A stretch of DNA of 64,000 nucleotides from CAZCFB01 sp964511535 (GTDB lineage Bacteria; Myxococcota_A; Polyangia; GCA-2747355; CAZCFB01), in the NCBI GenBank assembly GCA_964511535.1, contig CAZEFW010000019.1, positions 1 to 64,000 of the forward strand, read 5' to 3'. Every line of letters starts with the position of its first letter. The first letter of the stretch is position 1. Position numbers and translations under genes: made by a program. Shown piece by piece: positions 37,890 to 44,935 of the stretch. The notes under the pieces are model-generated. The model was not told the DNA's origin, did not search any database, and was given only the letters and a program-made list of their open reading frames with translations.

Positions 37890-38881
37890 CAAAAGCGCCA
37901 CCCGACCGAGGCAGCGGCCCCGCCCGGCGCTGGCGCCACGCCGACCATGGGCGCGCTCCCCGGGGCTCCGGTCTCCACCAGCTCCTGGCTCATCACGTAC
38001 ATCACCAGGCTGGTCACGCCCACGCCGAGCATCACCCCCCCGGCGACGTAGCCCGCGATGGCCAGGTCGCGGTCGTCGAAGTGATCCTCGCTGCGGTAGT
38101 GCTTGTTCGCCTCCAGGTTGTAGTACAGGCCCACCGCGCCGCCTGCCACGGCCAGGGCGCCACCGCCCACCGCGCCGATGAGCCACAGGGGGTTGCGCCG
38201 CCACTGGGGCAGGCGCATCAGGGTGACCACCACGTCCACCTGCTGCCCCGGCTTGACCTGCACCTCGCGCGAAAAGGGCTCGTAGCCGGCGAGGTCAACC
38301 CGCACCACATGTTTGCCCGGCTTGACCTGGATCGGGCGCGTGACCGGGCTCACCGCCCGGGGCGCGTCGTCCACCAGCACCTGCACCCGGGGGATGTCCA
38401 GGCCGAGCACGCGGATCCGGCCAGGCTTGACCTTCGCCGCCGCAGCTTCCCGCAGCTTGCGGGCCCGGATCCGGCTCCGCAGCGCCTTGATGTGCTGGTT
38501 CACCTCTTGCTCGTAAAAGGGCGGCTTGTCCGGGTAGTGGCGCGGCCACTCGTCGAGGTAGAGCTTGTAGAAGAAGAGCGCCTTGTCGTCGTTGCCCAGG
38601 TTGCGGTGACACTGGGCCATGTTCAGGGTGATGCTCGGCTTGCTGACATGCTGGGCCGCCTCCTGGAACCGCGCCAGCGCATCGCTGAACTTGCCCTGGC
38701 GATAGAGCACCTGCCCCTGCTGGAACAGCTCCTTGGCCCGGGCGGCAGAGTCAGCCTGTGCGCCGGCCGGCCAGCCCAGCGCCAGCAGCGCCAACAGCGC
38801 CGCAGCTCGGCATCCGGTACTGACGATGTTGCGCCTGGCTGTGGGGGCGTCCTGCTGGGACGCCCTGGTCGCTTCGCCCAT
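37889..38881 (-). CDS. TPR-PEGA membrane protein
   Basis: 330 residues from ATG 38881; an in-frame GTG at 38911 would add ten residues and the choice is not settled by a ribosome site. Signal-like helix (about 24-42), TPR-like region (about 45-130, ALFFYKLY core), a PEGA domain (about 140-200, VKPGKHVVRVDLAGYEPF), and two membrane helices near the end (about 215-235, 260-285). PEGA modules are common surface-associated domains. It begins the minus-strand G-F-E-D operon. A shorter paralog lies at 62757. Confidence 0.82.
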   Translation of the reverse strand: MGEATRASQQDAPTARRNIVSTGCRAAALLALLALGWPAGAQADSAARAKELFQQGQVLYRQGKFSDALARFQEAAQHVSKPSITLNMAQCHRNLGNDDKALFFYKLYLDEWPRHYPDKPPFYEQEVNQHIKALRSRIRARKLREAAAAKVKPGRIRVLGLDIPRVQVLVDDAPRAVSPVTRPIQVKPGKHVVRVDLAGYEPFSREVQVKPGQQVDVVVTLMRLPQWRRNPLWLIGAVGGGALAVAGGAVGLYYNLEANKHYRSEDHFDDRDLAIAGYVAGGVMLGVGVTSLVMYVMSQELVETGAPGSAPMVGVAPAPGGAAASVGWRF

Positions 38882-38921
38882 GGTCCCATTATCCCGATTC
38901 TGGCCTGGCACTGGTTGCCTA

Positions 38922-38951
38922 AATATAACCAGCCATTACGACAGCGCAAAG
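38922..38951 (-). promoter_or_regulatory. Candidate promoter of the TPR-PEGA/propeller lipoprotein operon
   Basis: Minus strand TTTGCG (38950-38945), 17-bp spacer, TATATT (38927-38922), about 40 bp before ATG 38881. The ten bases CTTTGCGCTG around the -35 box are repeated exactly in the promoter of the kinase gene at 42152, with the same spacing. Confidence 0.5.
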
Positions 38952-39022
38952 GCCGCTTGCTGCTCCGCTAGCATCACCTACATTAAGTACTGCCTGCAAC
39001 GCTTAAGGATTGGAGGACCAGG

Positions 39023-40240
39023 ATGGACCGGATCCCTGGCTGGTGGCGCATGTGCTCGTTGCTCTTCGCCGCGGCGTTGAGCGTGGCCTGCGCGGATGAC
39101 GACGACTTCCTTCCCAGGGACAACGGCATCGACCTGGTCGCTGGCGACCTGGTGCGCAGGCCCGACGCACCGGCGCCCGATGCAGGGGCATCGGACCGCG
39201 CATTGCCAGACGCTCCCGCGCCCGACGCGCCGGTGCCCGACCGGGCGCTGACCCCGGACCTCCAGGCGCCAGATGGGCCGCGACCGGACGCGCCCGTCCC
39301 TGACATGCCCCCGCTCGACACGGCGGTGCCGGACCTGCCGGTGCCGGACCTGCCGGTGCCGGACCAGCCGGTGCCGGATCTGCCGGTGCCGGACTTGCCG
39401 GTGCCGGATCTGCCGGTGCCGGATCAGAACACTCTGAAGCCCGCCGGCAAGGGCTGCGCCAAGGGCAGCGAGTGCCAGAGCGGCGTCTGTAATCCGGTGA
39501 AGCTCGTCTTCAGCGGCAAGCGCAAGCAGAGCACGCCGTTCAACGTGCCGCTGTCCAAGGTCAAGACCCTCGGCACCCAGGGCGTGGTGGGCAGCAACGG
39601 CACCGGGCCGATCCCGGTGTGGCCTGGCACCGGCGCCATCGGCGCGTACCTCAAGATGGACAGCCCGAACATCGGCGCCTCGCCCTGGTCCATGTCCTCC
39701 AAGAGCCACGGCGGCCTGAGCAGCCTGAGCAGCCTGGCCCAGAGCGGCCTGCGCTTCGACTTCAGCGGCCTGTCCCTGGTGACCAAGCCGCTTTCGGATC
39801 TGCGCACCAAGGGCAAGATCCTGTTTTCCGATCCGCAGCTGCAGGCCACCACCAACCTGATCTACTTCCACAGCGAGCGCACCAGCAACAACAGCAAGGG
39901 CCACCGCTCGGAGAAGCGCACCTACCACACCGGCAGCTTCAAGATCCTGAGCGCGGCCGGGGCCACGCTGGCCCAGGGCGCCATCACGTATGTCAACTTC
40001 ATCATCGACTACGACAACCTCAAGCACTTCGGCTGGGGCCGCATGACCGTCTCGGCTGGCAGCGCCCTGTATACCGAGCTGATGGCCGCCTTCGGCAAGG
40101 CCGAGCTGGTGCTCGGGGTGGGCAGCCTGGACCTGCCTGTCTACTGGGACAATCCAAACGGTACGCCGCTGTCGGGCATGTTCGCGGTGTACAACATGGA
40201 CATGGCGGTCAAGGCCCTGGGCGAGGGGATCTGCAAGTAG
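39023..40240 (+). CDS. PD-linker lipoprotein with C-terminal beta-rich domain
   Basis: 405 residues, ATG preceded by GGAGGACCAGG. Lipobox-like LSVAC with Cys near residue 24. Residues about 46-138 are a pure PD linker, including seven near-identical LPVPD units coded by a 15-bp minisatellite (39326-39424). One short Cys pair (GSECQSGVC) precedes a 230-residue beta-rich domain without the propeller repeats. The domain is not recognised. It is divergent from the G-F-E-D operon, and ends just before a 73-bp repeat array and a scaffold gap. Likely a surface protein on a stiff acidic stalk. Confidence 0.8.
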   Translation: MDRIPGWWRMCSLLFAAALSVACADDDDFLPRDNGIDLVAGDLVRRPDAPAPDAGASDRALPDAPAPDAPVPDRALTPDLQAPDGPRPDAPVPDMPPLDTAVPDLPVPDLPVPDQPVPDLPVPDLPVPDLPVPDQNTLKPAGKGCAKGSECQSGVCNPVKLVFSGKRKQSTPFNVPLSKVKTLGTQGVVGSNGTGPIPVWPGTGAIGAYLKMDSPNIGASPWSMSSKSHGGLSSLSSLAQSGLRFDFSGLSLVTKPLSDLRTKGKILFSDPQLQATTNLIYFHSERTSNNSKGHRSEKRTYHTGSFKILSAAGATLAQGAITYVNFIIDYDNLKHFGWGRMTVSAGSALYTELMAAFGKAELVLGVGSLDLPVYWDNPNGTPLSGMFAVYNMDMAVKALGEGICK

Positions 40241-40286
40241 GGCAAGAGCGACGTCTTGCCGCCCGAGAGCTCACAGGTGATACCAG

Positions 40287-40557
40287 CCACGCGGCAGGAT
40301 GCCGCGTCTACTCTTTGCCCTTCGCCGCGCTTGTAGAAGCGGCGTCTCGCCGCTTCAAGCCACGCGGCAGGATGCCGCGTCTACTCTTTGCCCTTCGCCG
40401 CGCTTGTAGAAGNNNNNNNNNNNNNNNNNNNNNNNNNNNNNNNNNNNNNNNNNNNNNNNNNNNNNNNNNNNNNNNNNNNNNNNNNNNNNNNNNNNNNNNN
40501 NNNNNNNNNNNNCGGCGTCTCGCCGCTTCAAGCCACGCGGCAGGATGCCGCGTCCAC
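40287..40557. repeat. 73-bp tandem repeat with scaffold gap
   Basis: Between two convergent genes lie copies of a 73-bp unit (starts at 40287, 40360 and, past the gap, 40533). Each carries two hairpins: GCGGCA-GGA-TGCCGC and GAAGCGGCG-TCT-CGCCGCTTC. N run 40413-40512. The sequence on the left of the N run (..GTAGAAG) continues the unit directly into the right side (CGGCGTC..), so the true gap is probably a whole number of units. Confidence 0.8.
40413..40512. other. Assembly gap (100 N)
   Basis: Exactly 100 N, a placeholder length; real size unknown. Confidence 0.99.
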
Positions 40558-40559
40558 CA

Positions 40560-42152
40560 CTAGAAGAACTCCACCGCGGTCTCGCCCATCTTGCTCTTCG
40601 GCTTCTTGGCTGGCTTGGGTCCGGGAGCGGGTTTGGGATCGGGAGCGGGAGCGGGTTTGGGATCGGGAGCGGGAGCGGGTTTGGGATCGGGAGCGGGTGC
40701 GGGTTTGGGATCGGGAGCGGGTGCCGGGGCGGGTCTGGGCCGCTTCGAGGCCGGGCGGGCCTTCTTCTTCACCGGGCGTGGGCGCGGGGCGCGCGTATCC
40801 ATCTTCGCTCGCTGGTCCGGGGTCACGCCAGCGTCAGCCGCGGGCTGGACCGTGGCGACGGCGTCAGGGACCCTGTCGAGCAGGGGCGCCGGCCTCGTCG
40901 CCGCTGACGTGGACGCCGGCCTGGACGGAGTCTCCCCCGGTCCGCTGAAGAGCATCACCACCACCACCCCGGCCAGGCCGAGCACCACCACGCCCGCCAG
41001 CAGCATGCGCCGGGTGCCGGAGCCGGCCGGCTCGGGCTCCGGCTCTTGCCGCTCGCCCGTCACGTTGGACAGCGTGGCGATGCTCTCTGCCGGCCCCGGA
41101 TCCTGGCTCACCATGCTCAGGGTCCCGTTCGCGGAGATCTCCGCCGAGACCGTGTCATCATCGCCGGAGATGGCCGTGGGGCCGGTGGGCTCGCCCTCCG
41201 CTTCTGTGCCGCCGACAGGCTCCTGCGGGTGAGGGCCGGTCATGCCCTGCCGGGTATTGATCGACGGCTGTGAGTGCTCCCCTGCCGCCAGGGCCGCGCC
41301 CATGGCCGCCACCATGTCCTCCACCCGCTGGTAGCGCTGCGCCTTGTCCTTGGACAGCGCCTTGTGCACCACATGGGCCAGCGCGGTGGGAAGCTCCGGC
41401 GCCACCTCGCACAGGTGAGGCGGCTCTGCGTTGACGACCAGGGCCAGGATGCCCACCAGCGTCGGCGCGTTGAACGGGTATTTGCCGGTGAGCGCGCGGT
41501 AGCAGATGCCGCCCAGGGCGAAGATGTCGGTGGTGTGATCCACCCCGTCCAGGTCCTGGCCCGCCTGCTCCGGGGACATGTAGTACGCGGTGCCGAGCAG
41601 GGCGTTTTGCCGGGTGAGCATGGTCTTGCTGTGCTTGATCTTGGAGATGCCGAAGTCGAGGATCTTGGCCAGAGACCGCCCCCCGCCCGCGTCGAGCAGG
41701 AAGATGTTCTCGGGCTTCATGTCCCGATGCACCACCCCCTGGTCATGGGCCGCTTGCAGGGCGCTGCCCACCTGCTCCACGATCTGCAGCACCGTGGCCG
41801 GCGACAGCTTCTTGCTGCGCCTGAGCAGCTGGCCCATGTCCTCGCCCGCCATGTACTCCATGACCATGTAGGGCGAGCCGTCATCCAGCTCGAGGAAGTC
41901 GAGCACGCTGATGATGTGGGGGTGGCCCAGCTCGCTGGCGATCTCGGCCTCGCGGCGGAAGCGAGCGAAGGTCTGCTCGTCCCCGGCTGCCTGGGGCAGG
42001 ATCATCTTGATGGCGAAGCGCTTCTTCTTGAGGCGCACATGGCTCGCCTCGTACACCGCGCCCATGCCGCCCTTGGCGATGAGCCGCTTGACGACATACG
42101 TGTCGTTCAGCGTCTTGCCGATCAGGTCAGGCTGGTTGTCGGGTGCGCTCAT
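40560..42152 (-). CDS. Membrane Ser/Thr protein kinase with Pro-rich repeat tail
   Basis: 530 residues. Hanks kinase at about 18-280: AKGGMGAVY, Lys in FAIKMI, HRDMKPEN, DFG, MSPEQ. A 100-residue acidic and Ser/Thr-rich juxtamembrane region follows (EPVGG..., many possible autophosphorylation sites), one helix (about 383-405), then an extracytoplasmic tail with four PAPAPDPK units coded by a 24-bp minisatellite (about 40620-40735) and a basic end. The repeat could vary the reach of the tail through the cell wall. Promoter with TACAAT -10 box upstream. Transcribed alone, 105 bp after the mscS gene. Confidence 0.9.
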   Translation of the reverse strand: MSAPDNQPDLIGKTLNDTYVVKRLIAKGGMGAVYEASHVRLKKKRFAIKMILPQAAGDEQTFARFRREAEIASELGHPHIISVLDFLELDDGSPYMVMEYMAGEDMGQLLRRSKKLSPATVLQIVEQVGSALQAAHDQGVVHRDMKPENIFLLDAGGGRSLAKILDFGISKIKHSKTMLTRQNALLGTAYYMSPEQAGQDLDGVDHTTDIFALGGICYRALTGKYPFNAPTLVGILALVVNAEPPHLCEVAPELPTALAHVVHKALSKDKAQRYQRVEDMVAAMGAALAAGEHSQPSINTRQGMTGPHPQEPVGGTEAEGEPTGPTAISGDDDTVSAEISANGTLSMVSQDPGPAESIATLSNVTGERQEPEPEPAGSGTRRMLLAGVVVLGLAGVVVVMLFSGPGETPSRPASTSAATRPAPLLDRVPDAVATVQPAADAGVTPDQRAKMDTRAPRPRPVKKKARPASKRPRPAPAPAPDPKPAPAPDPKPAPAPDPKPAPAPDPKPAPGPKPAKKPKSKMGETAVEFF

Positions 42153-42191
42153 TGCTGTCCTGCGGGCTCCACGGAGCCGCTTCGACAGCTA

Positions 42192-42221
42192 ATTGTATGC
42201 GAGGTGGCGGCCAGCGCAAAG
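42192..42221 (-). promoter_or_regulatory. Candidate promoter of the 40560-42152 kinase gene
   Basis: Minus strand TTTGCG (42220-42215), 17-bp spacer, TACAAT (42197-42192), about 40 bp before the start. CTTTGCGCTG covering the -35 box is identical to that in the 38.9-kb promoter. Confidence 0.55.
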
Positions 42222-42257
42222 ATGCGGCCGCGAGACGGGATCCCCCCTTTTTGCAGA

Positions 42258-43079
42258 TCAGTCGCCCAGCTTGCCGTCCAGGTGCACGTCCATCTGGGGG
42301 TAGGGGATGCCGATCTCGGCCTCGTCCAGGGCCGCCTTGGTGTGGCGGATGATCTCCTGGTACACGGTCCAGTAGTCTCCCGGCTTGCCCCACACGCGCA
42401 CCTGCCAGTCCACCGAGGAGCCGCCCAGGCTGTTGAGGAAGATCTGCGGGGCGGGGTCGCTCAGGCCGCACTCGACCTTGGGGGGCACGGTCTCGAGCAC
42501 CTTGCGCACCTCGTCGCAGGAGTAGGAGTAGTCCACGCCGACGTCCACGTCCACGCGGCGCACGCCCTTGGCGGTGAAGTTGGTGATGGTGTCGCCGAAA
42601 ACCTTGCCGTTGGGAACAATCAGAGTATGCCCTTCAGGGGTTTTCATCCCGGTGGTGAACAGCTCGAGGCTCTCCACATCGCCGGTGACGCCGGCCACGT
42701 TGATCTTGTCGCCGATCTTGAACGGGCGGAAGACCAGCAGCATGACGCCCGCGGCGAAGTTGCCCAGGGTGCCCTGCAGGGCCATGCCGATGGCGAGACC
42801 GGCGGCGCCGAGCACGACCGCGAAGGAGGCAGTCTCGATGCCAAACACGCCGAGGATGCCGATGCCCACGGCGACGAGGATCAGGTACTTGAGCAGGGAG
42901 GAGAAGAAGTTGGTCAGGGTCTGGTCGAAGTTGCGCTTCGACAGCGACTTGTGTAGCGCGCCGCCAGCCCAGCCGGCGACAATCCACGCCAGGATGAGCC
43001 CGACGAGGGCGCCCACCACCTTTAGCCCCCAGGTGGTCATTAGGTTGGTTACGGTACCGATGAGATTGTCCACGTTCAT
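42258..43079 (-). CDS. mscS: MscS-type mechanosensitive channel
   Basis: 273 residues from ATG 43079 (GGAGG six bases before; an upstream in-frame GTG at 43091 falls in the ribosome site). Three membrane helices (about 15-40, 60-80, 85-105). TM3 has the Gly/Ala-rich pore line GAAGLAIGMALQGTLGNFAAG, given here in pieces: GLAIGMALQG, NFAAG. The following beta domain has FKIGDKI and VPNGKVFGD. Length fits the small E. coli MscS class. It releases solutes during hypo-osmotic shock; the trehalose operon at 4-9 kb is the matching osmoprotectant side. Confidence 0.95.
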   Translation of the reverse strand: MNVDNLIGTVTNLMTTWGLKVVGALVGLILAWIVAGWAGGALHKSLSKRNFDQTLTNFFSSLLKYLILVAVGIGILGVFGIETASFAVVLGAAGLAIGMALQGTLGNFAAGVMLLVFRPFKIGDKINVAGVTGDVESLELFTTGMKTPEGHTLIVPNGKVFGDTITNFTAKGVRRVDVDVGVDYSYSCDEVRKVLETVPPKVECGLSDPAPQIFLNSLGGSSVDWQVRVWGKPGDYWTVYQEIIRHTKAALDEAEIGIPYPQMDVHLDGKLGD

Positions 43080-43396
43080 GATCGCCTCCACAGATTGGTC
43101 TTACAACTGAGATGGGTTGGACCCGAATTGTCGATGGTCAGGCACCAGTGTGCAGGATCCAGACCAAGCTCGGATCGACGTCTCCATTTTGGGGGGTCGG
43201 CTCTATTCATGAATGATTTCTCAACGATGTCAATCAGCATTGGTAAGGAAGCGGACGCCCAGGTAGGCTGGCCTTCCTGTCTCAATAATCGTCCATGAGA
43301 CAGTGGCGCGTCTCACAGCGGCATACCTCTGGGACGCGCCAGACATTTCGGGAACAGGTCGAAGGCCTGCCTGGCGCGCGATGTATAGTGGGTCGC
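43080..43396. promoter_or_regulatory. Divergent mscS / symporter upstream region with leaderless promoter candidate
   Basis: 317 bp without a gene. TATAGT (43384-43389) ends seven bases before ATG 43397 of the symporter gene, so the transcript would start at or next to the ATG (leaderless); no good -35 box is seen. A loose inverted repeat (GCGCCAG near 43336 and CTGGCGC near 43370) flanks about 30 bp just before it. Nothing recognisable near mscS. Confidence 0.4.
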
Positions 43397-44833
43397 ATGG
43401 ACCCACAGTTCACTGTTTGGCTCACCTTCGGCGGCTACATGGTGCTCCTGCTCGGCATCGGGATCTGGGGCGACCGCCGCTACGGACAAACCTACGACGG
43501 CTTCGTCACGGCCAACAAATCCCTTGGCGCTTGGGTGGCTGCCATCTCCTCGGCCGCTTCGTCCGAGAGCGCATGGGTCATGCTCGGCCTGAGCGGCCTC
43601 GGCTACAGCAAGGGGATGGCCGCTTACTGGGCAGCCATCGGGTGCGTGCTCGGGTTCGTGGTGGCCGCGTTGTGGGTGGTGGTGCAGCTGCGGCGCAGCT
43701 CGGGCAAGCACCATGTGACCACCCTGGCCGACTACTTCGAGGGTGAGCTGGGGGATCCGAAGAAGATCGTACGCGGGCTGTCGTCCCTGCTCATCGTGTT
43801 CTTCCTGCTGGTCTACGTGGTGGCGCAGTTCGTCGGCACCGGCAAGCAGATGGACGGCATGGGGCTGCTGGACTACCGCATGGGCGTGGTGGTGGGCGCG
43901 GCCATCATCGGCATCTACGTGCTGCTCGGCGGATACGCGGCGGTGTGCTGGACCGACCTGATCCAGGGAATTCTCATGGCGGCGGTGATGGTGCTGTTCC
44001 CCATCGTGGCGCTGTCCAAGGCGGGCGGGGTGGCGCCGGTGTGGGAGGTGCTGCAGAAGGCGAACATCGACTCGCTGTGGGCCGGTGGGCAGGGGCTGAC
44101 CTGGGGCGCCATCGGGTTCATGGTGGGGCAGCTCGGCATCGGCATCGGCTACCCGGGCATGCCCCACAGCATCATCCGCTGGGTCACCGTCAAGGACGAC
44201 CGCGAGGCGCGCCACGCGGCGGCCATCACCGTGGGCTGGGGGCTGCTGGTGCTGTTCGGCGCTGTGACCCTTGGGGTGGTGGGGCGGACGCTGCTGCCCG
44301 AGCTGGCTGACCCGGAGAAGATCCTGCCCGCCTTCACGGCCAAGTTCTTCCACCCGGTCATCGGCGGCGTCATCCTGGCGGCCATCAGCGCGGCCATCAT
44401 GTCCACCGCCGACTCGCAGCTGATCATGGCCGCCACAAGCGCGGTGCACGACCTCTGGTACACCATGATCAAGAAGGCGCGCCCCGACGAGCGGGCCATG
44501 GTGATCCAGACCCGCGCGGTGGTGGGGGTGCTGGCGCTCATCGCCATGGGGCTGGCCCTGGTGGAGCCCCAGGTGATCTACACCTTCGTGCTGTTCGCCT
44601 GGGGAGCGCTGGGCACCTCGTTCACGCCGGTGACCTTGCTGACGCTGCACTGGAAGCGGCTGACCTGGCAGGGGGCCGCGGCCTGCTTCATCGGCGGACC
44701 GCTGACCGTTGTGATCTGGAAGCTGATCCCCGGCGCGTCAGCCGTGCTGTACGAGATGATCCCCGGGTGCGTGGTGAGCACCCTGGCGGCGGTGGTGGTG
44801 TCGTATATGACGGAGCCGCGCGGCAAAGCATAA
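43397..44833 (+). CDS. Sodium:solute symporter (SSF family, PutP-like)
   Basis: 478 residues from ATG 43397 (an open extension to 43295 is not homologous). Twelve to thirteen membrane helices; helix 1 resembles PutP (FGGYMVLLLGIGIWG), helix 2 AAISSAASSESAWVMLGLSG, helix 6 GIGYPGMPHSIIRW, and STADSQLIMA in helix 8 carries the Ser/Asp sodium site. PutP-type carriers import proline with Na+; this may be proline or another amino acid used as osmolyte. Divergent from mscS, again pointing to osmotic balance. Closely followed by a long hairpin. Confidence 0.9.
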   Translation: MDPQFTVWLTFGGYMVLLLGIGIWGDRRYGQTYDGFVTANKSLGAWVAAISSAASSESAWVMLGLSGLGYSKGMAAYWAAIGCVLGFVVAALWVVVQLRRSSGKHHVTTLADYFEGELGDPKKIVRGLSSLLIVFFLLVYVVAQFVGTGKQMDGMGLLDYRMGVVVGAAIIGIYVLLGGYAAVCWTDLIQGILMAAVMVLFPIVALSKAGGVAPVWEVLQKANIDSLWAGGQGLTWGAIGFMVGQLGIGIGYPGMPHSIIRWVTVKDDREARHAAAITVGWGLLVLFGAVTLGVVGRTLLPELADPEKILPAFTAKFFHPVIGGVILAAISAAIMSTADSQLIMAATSAVHDLWYTMIKKARPDERAMVIQTRAVVGVLALIAMGLALVEPQVIYTFVLFAWGALGTSFTPVTLLTLHWKRLTWQGAAACFIGGPLTVVIWKLIPGASAVLYEMIPGCVVSTLAAVVVSYMTEPRGKA

Positions 44834-44834
44834 G

Positions 44835-44935
44835 ACCTCAGACTTCAGGCCTCAGGCTTCAGGGTAAATTGCTCTGGGGTATTTTACCTGAAGCCCGAAG
44901 TCTGAAGTCTGAAGCCGGGGCTGCGCAGCAGCCCC
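44835..44935. terminator. Bidirectional hairpin built from heptamer repeats
   Basis: Left array (44835-44862, four units of the ACTTCAG type) pairs with the right array (44888-44915, four units of CTGAAGT type) to give a roughly 34-bp stem, with GGTAAA / TTTTACC at its tip. A second stem GGGGCTG-CGCAG-CAGCCCC (44917-44935) touches the stop codon of the minus-strand gene. It separates two convergent genes. Confidence 0.7.
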
